From positions 62,001 to 126,000 of the forward strand of contig NZ_CAJHBO010000001.1 of assembly GCF_904846645.1 (NCBI RefSeq): 64,000 bases of DNA, read 5' to 3'. A program made the position numbers and the translations under genes. Below, one piece after another: positions 28,518-37,901 of this stretch. The number at the start of each line of letters is the position of its first letter. Within the stretch, counting starts at the first letter, position 1. The notes under the pieces are model-generated. The model was not told the origin of the DNA. It ran no database searches and worked only from the letters and a program-made list of their open reading frames with translations. The DNA is from Psychrobacter sp. Pi2-1. GTDB lineage: Bacteria > Pseudomonadota > Gammaproteobacteria > Pseudomonadales > Moraxellaceae.

Positions 28518-29414
28518 ATGACGTATAAAAATGTAACTGTCGCGGGAAGCGGCATCCTAGGCTATCAAATTGCTTTTCAGGCCGCATTTCATGGTTTTAA
28601 TGTCAGTGTCTATGACATCAATGATGAGGTTTTAGAAAAAGCAAAGTCAAAATTTCAATTGATGTGCAAGGCTTTTAGAAAGGATCTGAGGGCAACTCAA
28701 GAGCAGTTGGATAAGGCTTTTGATAATCTAAGCTATACCTCAGATTTAGCAGAAGCGGTCAAAGATGCTGACCTAATGATTGAAGCCATACCCGAAATTC
28801 CTGAAATTAAAATCGAATTTTATGAAAAACTTGCCAAACTAGCGCCAGAGAAAACCATCTTTGCGACCAATACCTCAACCTTACTTCCTAGTCAGTTTGC
28901 AGAATCAACGGGACGACCTGCTCAGTTTTTAGCGCTACACTTTGCCAATAAAATTTGGATGCATAATGTCGCCGAAATCATGGGGCATCCTGGCACAGAT
29001 CCTAAAGTATTTGATGAGGTTGTTGCTTTTGCTACTGCCATCGGTATGGTGGCAATGCCGCTGGATAAGGAGCAACCCGGCTATATCATGAACAGTTTGT
29101 TGGCGCCTTTTATAGATGCAGCTTTGCAGTTGGTTGCAAAAGAAGTTGCCGATCCACATACGATAGATAAAACGTGGATGATAGTAACTGGCGCGCCGTC
29201 AGGCCCCTTTGCCATATTGGACACTATCGGTATCAACACTGCCTACAACATCACAAAACTATCTGCTGAAAAAACTCAAAATCCTGTGAGGTTCAAGGCT
29301 GCTCAATATTTAAAAAAGCAATTAATCGATCAAAACAAATTAGGATTCGCGACTGGTGAAGGATTTTATACGTATCCAAACCCAGCCTTTATGCGCCCTG
29401 AATTTTTGAAATAA
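28518..29414 (+). CDS. 3-hydroxyacyl-CoA dehydrogenase (3-hydroxybutyryl-CoA dehydrogenase-like)
   Basis: NAD-dependent oxidation of a 3-hydroxyacyl-CoA, in the cytoplasm. The N-terminal Rossmann fold shows VAGSGILGYQIAFQAAFHG at residues 8-26, with the acidic YDIN at the end of strand 2 favouring NAD. The motif EAIPEIPEIKIEFYEKL near residue 90 and FATNTSTLLPS near residue 115 are typical. A single C-terminal helical domain follows. The 298 residues match the stand-alone bacterial type rather than the FadB fusion. AGGAAAT sits before ATG. It has no thiolase or hydratase neighbours, so its pathway is open. Confidence 0.85.
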   Translation: MTYKNVTVAGSGILGYQIAFQAAFHGFNVSVYDINDEVLEKAKSKFQLMCKAFRKDLRATQEQLDKAFDNLSYTSDLAEAVKDADLMIEAIPEIPEIKIEFYEKLAKLAPEKTIFATNTSTLLPSQFAESTGRPAQFLALHFANKIWMHNVAEIMGHPGTDPKVFDEVVAFATAIGMVAMPLDKEQPGYIMNSLLAPFIDAALQLVAKEVADPHTIDKTWMIVTGAPSGPFAILDTIGINTAYNITKLSAEKTQNPVRFKAAQYLKKQLIDQNKLGFATGEGFYTYPNPAFMRPEFLK

Positions 29415-29446
29415 TAGATAGCTTTCAAACTGGATCTAAAACACAA

Positions 29447-29487
29447 AAGGCCATTCAAGCTTTATATTGCATCGCTTGAATGGCCTT
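29447..29487 (+). terminator. Long perfect hairpin after 3-hydroxyacyl-CoA dehydrogenase gene
   Basis: Perfect 14-bp arms AAGGCCATTCAAGC and GCTTGAATGGCCTT with a 13-base loop, 33 bases past the stop codon. No T-run follows, so it may be a stabilising or weak terminator. Confidence 0.6.
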
Positions 29488-29579
29488 GTCAGTTGCGCAT
29501 TTTATCTAACTAAATATCTTGATATTAGGGTTTGCTTTCAGCGATAACTATCCAAACCTATCTAAGTTATGTTTGTTCA

Positions 29580-29816
29580 CTAAAAAGAAAAGTCATATCG
29601 CGTCAATGCAATTATTTCAATTGGCACTGCATACTTCCAAGGCATACCGCCCGTACAGTAGAACTGGCCGTCTTCAAAAGCCACAATGCGAGATGTGAAG
29701 TCATTACCTACCTGATCTTTTAGAGCGTTCTCATCACTCTCGTCACACCATATACTTTGATGACCATCCTCAAGCATTGAACGAGTCAATTCGCTTCCAA
29801 CAATTACTGTATCCAT
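29580..29816 (-). CDS. Small conserved hypothetical protein, paralogue of the 30072-30323 gene
   Basis: Unrecognised cytoplasmic protein of 78 residues. The frame runs back to 29840, but ATG at 29816 (MDTVIVGSELTRSMLEDG) has AGGAGT seven bases upstream and is the better start. It aligns along its length with the gene 255 bases upstream: GSELT-[RK]-[SA]-[MI]-LE, then WC, IVAF-x-x-x-QF-x-C, W-[KE]-YAV and ALT-x-x-D. The conserved aromatic and cysteine positions (IWC, FYC, MPWKYAV) point to a compact beta-rich fold. The two genes look like a tandem duplication on the minus strand. No function is proposed. Confidence 0.65.
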   Translation of the reverse strand: MDTVIVGSELTRSMLEDGHQSIWCDESDENALKDQVGNDFTSRIVAFEDGQFYCTGGMPWKYAVPIEIIALTRYDFSF

Positions 29817-30071
29817 GTTGTTACTCCTATTCAATGACAATGATTAGTAAGCTAAACAAGTGGCTTAATAACAGCAATTACTTGAGCATCTTCGAACCTG
29901 TTTTATCTATCGTTAAAAAATATTGGTGGTTAGACAGATGAGCTTATAAATAGATAGTACAGATGTATTGTCAGCTAGAACAAGAAGTTGTAGACAGATG
30001 GTAGATTTTCATGCATAGGCTGTAAAACTAATCTGTATGTAGAACGTAACAGTCATTATATTGATAATGAG

Positions 30072-30323
30072 TTATAGCCCTACATCATCATGAGTAAGTG
30101 CCACTCTCTTTACTGAGACAGCGTACTCCCATAGATCACCTTTATCACAAACGAACTGGTCGTTATTGAAAGCTACAATAGGAACCAGTAATTCGTAGTA
30201 ACCATTATCTATGGTTGCTATAGCATAATCATCGCTGACGTTGCTGACAGCACACCATACACAGTTGCTGACATTTTCCAAGATGGCTTTGGTTAACTCA
30301 CTGCCCTGTAATTCAGCAATCAT
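30072..30323 (-). CDS. Small conserved hypothetical protein, paralogue of the 29580-29816 gene
   Basis: Unrecognised protein of 83 residues with a strong ribosome site (TTGGAGG) before ATG at 30323. It shares with its neighbour the segments GSELTKAILE near residue 7, VWC near 22, IVAFNNDQFVC near 49 and LWEYAVSVKRVALTHDD near 64. A short insert (YAIATIDNGYYELL) is found only here. There is no signal peptide. It is separated from its paralogue by 255 bases that contain a repeated decamer, which suggests separate promoters. No function is proposed. Confidence 0.65.
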   Translation of the reverse strand: MIAELQGSELTKAILENVSNCVWCAVSNVSDDYAIATIDNGYYELLVPIVAFNNDQFVCDKGDLWEYAVSVKRVALTHDDVGL

Positions 30324-30687
30324 CTTAAGCCTCCAATATCTATCAAGTTAAACTATTACTTTATAGATAAATTCGTTTTTTGCAATATACGTGTATAACT
30401 CATAAGTTCTCGAAATACGCCTGACTCACTTCAAGCAGATTTTTTATAGTTAGAATTTATACTCAATCTATTCAAAGATATTTTTAATCTTATGCTCGAT
30501 ATACTGTCTTTTTAGCACGAAAAAACAGCTTTCATTTATGCTATAAAAGACTGCTTAATCGATGCTCGTTAACGCTTTACTAACATCTAAGAAATTGACA
30601 GCGGGGGGCAGCTTATACTACCCTTTATCACTCATTCACTTTATTAATCTTACTTCTTAAATAGTAAGATCGTTCCGGAGTAATCCC
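30324..30687. other. Intergenic region upstream of pqqA
   Basis: AT-rich, 364 bases, expected to hold the pqq promoter and the promoter of the divergent small gene. TTGACA at 30595-30600 and TATACT at 30614-30619 are individually good hexamers, but the 13-base spacer, which includes six G in a row, is too short for standard sigma-70. GGAG at 30677-30680 is the pqqA ribosome site. Confidence 0.4.
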
Positions 30688-30762
30688 ATGCAGTGGACCA
30701 AACCAGCTTTTCAAGACATTCGTATCGGTTTCGAAGTTACTATGTATTTCGAAGCACGCTAA
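30688..30762 (+). CDS. pqqA: PQQ precursor peptide PqqA
   Basis: A 24-residue peptide, the substrate from which pyrroloquinoline quinone is made. The Glu and Tyr that are cross-linked by PqqE are present in the conserved context [11 protein letters not shown] (Glu16, Tyr20, spacing E-x3-Y). It is preceded by CCGGAG. It heads the operon, followed by a hairpin and then pqqB 71 bases downstream. Confidence 0.95.
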   Translation: MQWTKPAFQDIRIGFEVTMYFEAR

Positions 30763-30785
30763 AACTCATTAGCACTCAATCCATT

Positions 30786-30819
30786 AAAAGCCCTAGATGA
30801 TTAGGGCTTTTATTTTTTT
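30786..30819 (+). terminator. Hairpin with T-run between pqqA and pqqB
   Basis: AAAAGCCCTA-GATGA-TTAGGGCTTTT followed by ATTTTTTT. It ends 15 bases before pqqB. It looks like a partial terminator that makes pqqA transcript more abundant than pqqB-E, an arrangement known from other pqq operons. Confidence 0.8.
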
Positions 30820-30833
30820 GGAAATATTGATTT

Positions 30834-31745
30834 ATGTATATTCACGTTTTAGGCTCAGCTGCTGGTGGCGGTTTCCCGCAGTGGAACTGTAACTGCGATA
30901 ATTGCCACGGTGTCCGTCAAGGCACGATTCAGGCAAAAACCCGTACCCAATCTTCGATAGCCATATCAGAAAATGGTGTGGATTGGATCTTATTCAACGC
31001 GTCACCTGATATCCGCCAACAATTATTTGAGTTCAAGGCAGCACAGCCAGCACGTCAATTGAGAGATACAGGCATCACCAATGTGGTCTTGATGGACAGT
31101 CAACTTGACCATACGACGGGGCTATTGACCCTGCGTGAAGGTTGTCCAATGCCTGTTTGGTGTACTGACATGGTCTATCAAGATCTAACGACAGGATTTC
31201 CTCTCTTTAACATGTTGAAGCACTGGAATGGCGGCTTGCAATATAATCAAATTGATCCAGAAAAGACGTTTAAGATTGAAGGATTTGACAATTTAGAATT
31301 GACGCCTTTGGTGATTAGAAGCTCTGCACCGCCCTACTCTCCGCACCGCAATGACCCGCATGATGGTGACAATATTGCGCTAATTGTGAAAGATGTAAAA
31401 ACACAAAAACAACTCTTTTATGCGCCAGGTTTGGGCAAAATTGATGATGACGTTATGCAGATCATGCGCGCCTCTGATTGCGTGATGATTGACGGTACGC
31501 TATGGACAGACAATGAAATGCAAGAGTGCGGCGTCGGTACAAAGACCGGCCAAGACATGGGGCATTTACATATTAGTGGTGAAGACGGCTCGCTACATTA
31601 TTTAGATCAGTTGGATAACGCTCGTAAGGTGCTGATCCATATTAATAATACCAACCCGATATTGAATGAACAGTCTGAACAAGCCGCGACATTAAAACAA
31701 CATGGTGTTGAAGTAGCATTTGATGGTATGCAGATTGAGCTTTAA
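30834..31745 (+). CDS. pqqB: Pyrroloquinoline quinone biosynthesis protein PqqB
   Basis: Metallo-beta-lactamase-fold oxygenase acting on a tyrosine-derived intermediate in PQQ formation. The N-terminus [22 protein letters not shown] near residues 5-26 holds the paired cysteines that bind structural zinc. [18 protein letters not shown] near residue 92 replaces the canonical HxHxDH as in other PqqB proteins, and the C-terminal [12 protein letters not shown] is typical. The length, 303, is standard. It is the second gene of pqqABCDE and is separated from pqqC by a 41-base gap. Confidence 0.93.
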   Translation: MYIHVLGSAAGGGFPQWNCNCDNCHGVRQGTIQAKTRTQSSIAISENGVDWILFNASPDIRQQLFEFKAAQPARQLRDTGITNVVLMDSQLDHTTGLLTLREGCPMPVWCTDMVYQDLTTGFPLFNMLKHWNGGLQYNQIDPEKTFKIEGFDNLELTPLVIRSSAPPYSPHRNDPHDGDNIALIVKDVKTQKQLFYAPGLGKIDDDVMQIMRASDCVMIDGTLWTDNEMQECGVGTKTGQDMGHLHISGEDGSLHYLDQLDNARKVLIHINNTNPILNEQSEQAATLKQHGVEVAFDGMQIEL

Positions 31746-31786
31746 TACAAACGGTAAGGCAAAACAGCAATCGTAAGGTGAGAACA

Positions 31787-32545
31787 ATGCAAGAAGAAAA
31801 CACAGCGCTAAGCCCAGAAGCGTTTGAACAAGCGATTATGGCTAAGGGTCAGTATTATCATATTTACCATCCTTTTCATATTATGATGCACGAAGGCAAA
31901 GCGACCCAGCAGCAGATCCAAGCGTGGGTCGCCAACCGTTTTTATTATCAGATCAATATCCCATTGAAAGATGCGGCCATTATGGCAAACTGTCCTGATC
32001 AGCGCGTGCGTCAAGAATGGATTCAGCGCATGATTGATCAAGATGGCGTCTATCCTGACGGCGGCGGCCGTGAAGCGTGGTTGGGTCTGGCAGAAGCAGT
32101 TGGTTTGACTCGTGAGCAAGTGATTTCTGAAGAGCTAGTGCTACCGGGTGTGCGTTTTGCCGTCGATGCTTATGTGAACTTTGCGCGGCGGACGTCATGG
32201 CGAGAAGCGGCGAGTAGCTCACTTACAGAGTTGTTTGCCCCGCAGATTCATCAGTCACGTTTAGAGTCTTGGCCCAAGCATTACCCTTGGATAAAGGAGC
32301 AAGGCTATACCTATTTCCGCTCACGCTTGAGTCAAGCGCGCCGCGATGTTGAGCATGGTCTGACCATCACACTCGACTCGTTTAAAACAGCCGGGCAACA
32401 AGAGCGTATGCTTGAGATCCTACAGTTTAAGCTCGATATCTTATGGACGATCTTGGATGCCTTGAGCCTAGCCTATGTGCATAACCAAGCTCCTTATCAA
32501 AGCGTTACCACTGACAATGTTTGGCATAAAGGATTGTTTAAATGA
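31787..32545 (+). CDS. pqqC: Pyrroloquinoline-quinone synthase PqqC
   Basis: Cofactor-free oxidase that performs the final eight-electron ring closure to PQQ. An all-helical heme-oxygenase-like fold is expected. Typical segments are YYHIYHPFH near residue 20, [19 protein letters not shown] near 46 and [21 protein letters not shown] near 127. The frame opens at a GTG at 31778, but the ATG at 31787 with AAGGTGAG just upstream gives the natural 252-residue protein. It overlaps pqqD by four bases (ATGA), a sign of translational coupling. Confidence 0.94.
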   Translation: MQEENTALSPEAFEQAIMAKGQYYHIYHPFHIMMHEGKATQQQIQAWVANRFYYQINIPLKDAAIMANCPDQRVRQEWIQRMIDQDGVYPDGGGREAWLGLAEAVGLTREQVISEELVLPGVRFAVDAYVNFARRTSWREAASSSLTELFAPQIHQSRLESWPKHYPWIKEQGYTYFRSRLSQARRDVEHGLTITLDSFKTAGQQERMLEILQFKLDILWTILDALSLAYVHNQAPYQSVTTDNVWHKGLFK

Positions 32546-32838
32546 GTATACCTGCTAGTTTACCTAAGCTGGATCAATCCATCGTACCGGTATGGCGTCA
32601 CGGTTATCGTTTTCAGTTTGAGCCTGCGCAAAACGCGTATGTCTTGCTCTACCCTGAGGGTATGATTAAGCTCAATGACAGTGCCAGCATCATTGGGCAA
32701 CATATTGATGGTCAAGCGTCCATTGCTGATATTATCCAAAAGGTGCAAGCTATGTTTGGCGATATTCCCGAAATCGAGCAAGACATCATCGAATATATGC
32801 TGGTCGCCCAGCGTGAACATTGGATTGATTTAGTATGA
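32542..32838 (+). CDS. pqqD: PqqA-binding chaperone PqqD
   Basis: Small RiPP recognition element protein of 98 residues that delivers PqqA to the radical SAM enzyme Pqq[27 protein letters not shown] and [15 protein letters not shown] are characteristic of the winged-helix recognition fold. It overlaps both pqqC and pqqE by four bases, so the three are translationally coupled. Confidence 0.93.
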   Translation: MSIPASLPKLDQSIVPVWRHGYRFQFEPAQNAYVLLYPEGMIKLNDSASIIGQHIDGQASIADIIQKVQAMFGDIPEIEQDIIEYMLVAQREHWIDLV

Positions 32839-33992
32839 ATACGCCAGTCGGCCTACCGCTATGGCTGCTTGCTGAGCTGACCTATCGCTGCCCCTTACAA
32901 TGCCCTTATTGCTCAAACCCTATTGATTATGCTCAGTATAAAGATGAGCTAACGACGCAAGAGTGGTTTGATGTGTTTGATCAGGCGCGTAAAATGGGCG
33001 CGGTGCAGCTTGGTTTTTCTGGCGGTGAACCACTGGTTCGCCAAGACCTAGAAGAGCTGGTCGCTTATGCGCACAATCAAGGCTTTTATACTAACTTGAT
33101 AACATCAGGTATGGGATTGACCGAAGCTCGGATTGCGCGTTTAAAAGAAGCAGGTCTTCAGCATATCCAGATCAGCTTCCAAGCCAGCGATCCAACGGTG
33201 AACAATGCCTTGGCAGGTTCAAAACATGCCTTTGAGCAAAAGTATGAGATGTCACGTCTGGTCAAACAGTACGATTACCCGATGGTACTTAACTTTGTCA
33301 TTCATCGGCAAAACATCGATCAGATTGACCAGATTATTGATCTCTGCTTAGAGCTAGAAGCCGACACGGTCGAGCTGGCTATTTGTCAGTTTTATGGTTG
33401 GGCGTTTGAAAACATAGAAGGTCTATTGCCAACCAAAGCGCAAGTGGTCCGAGCTGAACGCATTACCAATGAATACCGCAAGCAGATTGAAGAACGTGGT
33501 ATTAAGTGCAAACTTATTTTCGTGGTGCCTGACTATTACGAAGAACGTCCGAAACCTTGTATGGATGGCTGGGGCAAGATTTTCTTAACAGTCGCACCAG
33601 ACGGTACAGCCCTACCTTGTCATGCTGCCAGACAAATGCCAATACAGTTTCCTAATGTACGACATACTCCACTGTCAGATATTTGGTATGAATCTGCAAG
33701 CTTCAATCAGTTTCGCGGTGACGACTGGATGCCCGACATCTGCCAAAGCTGCCCAGATAAAGAGCGCGATTATGGTGGCTGCCGTTGCCAAGCCTTTATG
33801 CTAACTGGGGACGCCAAAAATGCCGATCCTGTCTGTGGCAAGTCGCCTTATCACTACCTGATTGAGGAGGCGCGTATCAACAGCGAGACGCCTGTACCTT
33901 TTGAAGAACTGCGCTTTCGCAATCCTAAAAACTCTAAACGATTAAGTATGAGTCAAGAGCAACTGATTCCCACGCGTACGGTTACGGATTAA
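32835..33992 (+). CDS. pqqE: PqqA peptide cyclase PqqE (radical SAM/SPASM)
   Basis: Radical SAM enzyme that makes the carbon-carbon bond between Glu and Tyr of PqqA. The SAM-cluster motif C-x3-C-x2-C is at residues 19, 23 and 26 (RCPLQCPYC). [12 protein letters not shown] near residue 59 is the typical GGEP. The C-terminal SPASM region contains [22 protein letters not shown] and [18 protein letters not shown], providing ligands for auxiliary clusters. The 385 residues match the family. Its TAA shares one base with the ATG of the downstream dipeptidase gene. Confidence 0.95.
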   Translation: MNTPVGLPLWLLAELTYRCPLQCPYCSNPIDYAQYKDELTTQEWFDVFDQARKMGAVQLGFSGGEPLVRQDLEELVAYAHNQGFYTNLITSGMGLTEARIARLKEAGLQHIQISFQASDPTVNNALAGSKHAFEQKYEMSRLVKQYDYPMVLNFVIHRQNIDQIDQIIDLCLELEADTVELAICQFYGWAFENIEGLLPTKAQVVRAERITNEYRKQIEERGIKCKLIFVVPDYYEERPKPCMDGWGKIFLTVAPDGTALPCHAARQMPIQFPNVRHTPLSDIWYESASFNQFRGDDWMPDICQSCPDKERDYGGCRCQAFMLTGDAKNADPVCGKSPYHYLIEEARINSETPVPFEELRFRNPKNSKRLSMSQEQLIPTRTVTD

Positions 33993-35044
33993 TGATGAAT
34001 AACCAGCCCATAATTTTTGACGGTCATAATGATCTATTAACTCGTCTATGGCTAAGTTCAGCTGCCGATCCAGTGCATGATTTCATTTATGGTACGTTAC
34101 CGGGGCATTTGGATTTACAACGTTGCAAAGAAGCGAATTGGATGGGCGGATTATTTTCTATCTTCTTGCCGCCCTATGCTTATGTGAAAAACAACCATCC
34201 TGAAAAACTATTTACTCCTACAAACTCAGACTTTACTCCGCAAGAAATCGTCGATATTTGCTGCGCTCAGTTGGCGTTTGCACAGCAATTACAGGCAAGA
34301 TCTGATGGTCAAATCCAAATTTGCACCTCGCTAGAACAAATCAAAGCCTGTCAGCAGAATCAACAATTAGCTATCGTTTTGCATTTGGAAGGTGCTGAGT
34401 TTTTAGCCATACAGCCTGACCTGCTGGATGTGTTTTATGAGGCGGGGCTTAGAAGCATTGGCCCACTATGGAATAGAAAGAGCCTCTTTGGTGATGGCTT
34501 GAATGCATCCTTTCCACACTCTCCAGATACTGGATCTGGTCTGACTGCTCAGGGCAAAGCGCTTGTTTTGGCCTGTCATGACAAGCATATGCTGATCGAC
34601 GTGTCGCATATGAATGAGCGTGCTTTTTGGGATACGCTAGAGATTGCCTGCCAGCCTATTGTGGCGACACACTCCAATGCACATGCTCTATGTCAGCAAG
34701 CACGGAACTTGACCGATCAACAGCTGGCTGCTATTAAACAAAGCGATGGTTTGGTTGGGGTGAATTTCGATGTGGCGTTTCTTCGTGCAGATGGGCAACG
34801 TAATACGCAAACATCACTCGATGTGATTGTCGACCATCTCGATTATCTGATCGACCATCTAGGCGAAGATCATGTTGGGTTTGGCTCTGATTTCGATGGT
34901 TGCTTACTACCTGATGAGTTATCTGATATCAGTCAAATCTCTATGCTGATTGAGCGAATGCAACAACGTCACTTCTCAAACCAACTTATTGAAAAGGTAA
35001 CGTCAAAAAACTGGTTTACGGTGCTTGATAAGGTATGGCAATAA
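33992..35044 (+). CDS. M19 family membrane dipeptidase, in the pqq operon
   Basis: Zinc dipeptidase of the renal dipeptidase family (M19), 350 residues. The N-terminal metal motif is FDGHNDLLTRLW near residues 9-20; LHLEGAEFL near residue 131 provides the bridging glutamate; HMLIDVSHMNERAFWD and IVATHSNAHALC near 202-228 give further histidines; and HVGFGSDFDG near 293 gives the last aspartate. It overlaps pqqE by one base, so it is the last gene of the operon. It may release or process peptide fragments from PqqA, a role taken by other proteases (PqqF-type) in other species; this link is inference. Confidence 0.88.
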   Translation: MMNNQPIIFDGHNDLLTRLWLSSAADPVHDFIYGTLPGHLDLQRCKEANWMGGLFSIFLPPYAYVKNNHPEKLFTPTNSDFTPQEIVDICCAQLAFAQQLQARSDGQIQICTSLEQIKACQQNQQLAIVLHLEGAEFLAIQPDLLDVFYEAGLRSIGPLWNRKSLFGDGLNASFPHSPDTGSGLTAQGKALVLACHDKHMLIDVSHMNERAFWDTLEIACQPIVATHSNAHALCQQARNLTDQQLAAIKQSDGLVGVNFDVAFLRADGQRNTQTSLDVIVDHLDYLIDHLGEDHVGFGSDFDGCLLPDELSDISQISMLIERMQQRHFSNQLIEKVTSKNWFTVLDKVWQ

Positions 35045-35126
35045 TTATAATACCCATCAAGTAATTACTGTCTAGGAATTGCTGTTTTGCTCGTCTGTTC
35101 AAACAGGGTAATAATTAGTTTTCGTT

Positions 35127-36041
35127 TTACCTTAATACCTGCTCTACCCGTTCAATCAAGTATTCTTTGACCGCATTAAATAATGGATCGATTAAGCGCC
35201 GCTCTGGACAAATCAAATATAGTGGATAGTTGGCCACTTGCCAGCCGTCCAACTCCACCTCGACCAGTCTCCCTGCCTTTAAATCGCCGGCGATATCTAA
35301 CTGAGACTTTAATGCGATGCCTTTACCCGCCACTGCCCAGCGGCGTACAACGTCACCGTCTTTACTTCTGCGATTGCCATCCACTGCCACACGTTTAGTC
35401 TTGCCCGCTTTCTCAAAAGTCCACTCGCTCAAATATTTTTCATCATGCCCCAAACGTAAGCAATTATGCTGCGACAAATCTTCCGGCATTTTTGGGATAC
35501 CAATATCCTTATCAACTTTGCTCAAATACTCCTTTGACGCACACAGTATAGGGCGATTATTCAACACTATGGGTAATGCGACCAGTGATGAATCTTTGGG
35601 TGCGCCGTAACGTAGTGCCAAATCAATCTGCTGACCGTACAAGTCCACATAGCTGTCTGACATATGTAGCTGCACCGTCACTTTTGGGTGAATGTCTATA
35701 AAATCGTCCAACCACGGCAAAATTAAGTTTCGTCCCAAATCTGATGATGCCGACAGTCGAATGGTACCCGTCAGTTCAGCATCATTGTCATGTAGTCCTG
35801 CATAAGCGTTGTCTAAAATAGCCACCGCATCTCGGCAATGCTTTAAATATTGCTCCCCCTTGCTAGTTAGACGCAGCCTACGAGTAGAGCGAACAAATAA
35901 TACCGTCTCAATTTCCGCTTCTAATCGCTTGACCGCTGCACTCACAACTGCAGGCGACAGATCTAAGTGCCGAGCACAGGCAGATAGGCTACCTAAGCGA
36001 GCGGTCTCAATAAAAATACGTAAATCCTGCAAATTTTTCAT
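35127..36041 (-). CDS. LysR family transcriptional regulator
   Basis: Regulator of about 304 residues. The N-terminal HTH contains GSLSACARHLDLSPAVVSAAVKRL and ends LFVRSTRRLRLTSKG. The effector domain follows from GTIRLSASSDLGRNL. The frame begins with a TTG at 36059, and ATGs occur at 36047 and 36041; GAAGG lies about ten bases before the ATG at 36041, which I prefer. It is oriented divergently to a broken oxygenase gene, its probable former target, so it may now be orphaned. It converges with the dipeptidase gene. Confidence 0.82.
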   Translation of the reverse strand: MKNLQDLRIFIETARLGSLSACARHLDLSPAVVSAAVKRLEAEIETVLFVRSTRRLRLTSKGEQYLKHCRDAVAILDNAYAGLHDNDAELTGTIRLSASSDLGRNLILPWLDDFIDIHPKVTVQLHMSDSYVDLYGQQIDLALRYGAPKDSSLVALPIVLNNRPILCASKEYLSKVDKDIGIPKMPEDLSQHNCLRLGHDEKYLSEWTFEKAGKTKRVAVDGNRRSKDGDVVRRWAVAGKGIALKSQLDIAGDLKAGRLVEVELDGWQVANYPLYLICPERRLIDPLFNAVKEYLIERVEQVLR

Positions 36042-36203
36042 CGTCATGCCTTCGCTCAATTAACGTCTAACTTAGCAACCACCATCGCTTGCTGCTGCTA
36101 GCCTCATCATTATATAAAAATTATTGAAACTGTTTCTCTAAACCTGCTGATTATCAAAATCATTAATTATAGTAGCATGCACCTATAAGGTTTACTCACA
36201 CAT

Positions 36204-36461
36204 TTGGAGATACACGATGGATACTATAATACGGCCTACGAGCACACAGGATACTTAGGGCAAACCAAACGCGCCATATTTAAACCTGGCATGGCGATTA
36301 TTCATAGAGGCTCGGTGCCACACGCCGCACATCCAATCACTAGTGGCAAACGTACCAATATGGTGCTTTGGCTGTATGGCGATAATATGCAAGTACCACG
36401 AGGAGTTGGGCTTAATAGTCGTATTGATGCCACTCAACGTTGGACTGACTGCTACGCATAG
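36204..36461 (+). pseudogene. C-terminal remnant of a 2OG-Fe(II) oxygenase
   Basis: Open frame of 85 residues starting only at a TTG. The text LEIHDGYYN, then IFKPGMAIIHRGSVPHAAHP and ITSGKRTNMVLWLYG, looks like the end of a 2-oxoglutarate/iron oxygenase jelly roll, with the last iron histidine and the 2OG-binding arginine (the K-R pair in SGKRTN) retained. The N-terminal part carrying the HxD motif is missing; only about 140 bases separate it from the divergent LysR gene. It is therefore probably a truncated, non-functional gene. A small intact protein cannot be completely excluded. Confidence 0.55.
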
Positions 36462-36610
36462 TCAGCCTGATAATTTCGCACCGTTTTAACAGCGGTACGC
36501 TATTGTTAGGTCAGACACAGCATAAAAGGTTAAGACAAGCATAAACATCCAAATGAGTGAGCACCTCTGCGAAAATACGTACTTAAATCAGTAGTAGCTA
36601 ATAATTGATA

Positions 36611-36619
36611 TGTTATAAT
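36611..36619 (+). promoter_or_regulatory. Extended -10 element before the DUF1624-like gene
   Basis: TGTTATAAT ends 30 bases before the next start codon. The expected -35 region is AT-rich without a good hexamer. AAAGG upstream of ATG serves as ribosome site. Confidence 0.4.
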
Positions 36620-36649
36620 GTTTCATTTTAACTATACAAAGGCTATTGT

Positions 36650-37798
36650 ATGGCGACACCTTTTCAACGGTTACAAGCGATTGACGCACTTCGAGGGCTT
36701 GTGATGCTCATCATGATGGTGGATCATGTTCGAGAGACCTTTTACTTACACCATCAAGTTCCTGATCCAATGGTAATACCAGGAACGGATGAACCCCTGT
36801 TTTTCAGCCGAATGATTGCCCATTTATGTGCACCTGTTTTTGTGTTACTGACGGGACTGTCTGCTTATTTGTACCAACACAAACACAATAGTATTCAAAT
36901 GACCCGCGAATTTTTAATCAAACGCGGGCTTTTTTTGGTGTTTTTGGAGCTGATTGTAATTAATTTTGCTTGGACAGCACAATTTCCACCTGACGTGGTG
37001 TATCTCCAAGTGATATGGGCGATTGGCTTCAGTATGATTGCGCTCTCGGCAGTTATTGGTCTGCCTAAAAAATGGCTGTGGCTACTCAGCTTGGTGATTA
37101 TATTTGGTCATAACTTACTAGATACCGTCTCCTTTGCCGACATTCCTATCGTCCATCAACTGTGGCTGATACTTCATGAACGCGGCTGGATTGAGTTTGG
37201 TGAGGTGATTCGTTTTAGAACCTCTTATCCTGTACTACCTTGGATTGGCGTTATCATACTGGGCTACTGTATCGGTACATCTGTGTTCGGTGACTCTACG
37301 TCTGTGCAAAAGAGAAATCGTACGTTACTTACATTTGGCATGGTGAGTATCGCGTTATTTGTGGTACTGCGACTGGCCAATGTATACGGCGATCAAGCAT
37401 GGCTGATGATGCCCACTCTGAGTGGAACCTTCATGAGCTTTATGAATCTCACCAAATATCCACCGTCGTTACTCTTTATATTGTGGAATGTGGGCATAGG
37501 ACTGGTTTTATTAGTGATGCTCCAAAAAATTGAAACCAAATTATGGATAAAACCACTGGTAGTCATCGGTTCTGTGCCAATGTTTTTTTATATCGTACAT
37601 CTCTATGTATTGAAACTGCTGTATGTATTTGCCGTTCAACAGTTCGGTATGACGCATGGAGAATATTTTGGTGTAAATAACGTCAGTACACTTTGGTTCA
37701 TTGCGATTGCACTGAGCATTTTACTGTATCCTTTAATGCGTGCTTTTGCCAAATTCAAACATAGTAATAAGCACATTACTATCCTCAAGTATTTATAG
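36650..37798 (+). CDS. DUF1624 / heparan-alpha-glucosaminide acetyltransferase-like membrane protein
   Basis: Polytopic membrane protein of 382 residues with about ten spans. The N-terminus IDALRGLVMLIMMVDHVRET (residues 11-30) is the hallmark of this acyltransferase group, with arginine, aspartate and histidine lining a likely active site. LTGLSAYLYQ near residue 63 and PWIGVIILGYCIGT near residue 197 are also typical. Characterised relatives transfer acetyl groups across the membrane to sugars; the bacterial substrate here is unknown. It appears to be transcribed alone from its own promoter, with a hairpin downstream. Confidence 0.78.
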   Translation: MATPFQRLQAIDALRGLVMLIMMVDHVRETFYLHHQVPDPMVIPGTDEPLFFSRMIAHLCAPVFVLLTGLSAYLYQHKHNSIQMTREFLIKRGLFLVFLELIVINFAWTAQFPPDVVYLQVIWAIGFSMIALSAVIGLPKKWLWLLSLVIIFGHNLLDTVSFADIPIVHQLWLILHERGWIEFGEVIRFRTSYPVLPWIGVIILGYCIGTSVFGDSTSVQKRNRTLLTFGMVSIALFVVLRLANVYGDQAWLMMPTLSGTFMSFMNLTKYPPSLLFILWNVGIGLVLLVMLQKIETKLWIKPLVVIGSVPMFFYIVHLYVLKLLYVFAVQQFGMTHGEYFGVNNVSTLWFIAIALSILLYPLMRAFAKFKHSNKHITILKYL

Positions 37799-37901
37799 CG
37801 ATAGCTCCCAACGATATAAGAACTATATAAGAAATCAAAAATCCTTTTAGCAGGCTTGGCCGTCCTATATGGGATATAGCAAAGTCTAAACCTTATCGAA
37901 T

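Noticed and set aside
30595-30619. Standard sigma-70 promoter for pqqA (TTGACA ... TATACT)
   Set aside because: Spacer of only 13 bases; mentioned in the intergenic entry but not called.
31808-32222. Two minus-strand frames inside pqqC
   Set aside because: Shadows of pqqC; no conserved motifs.
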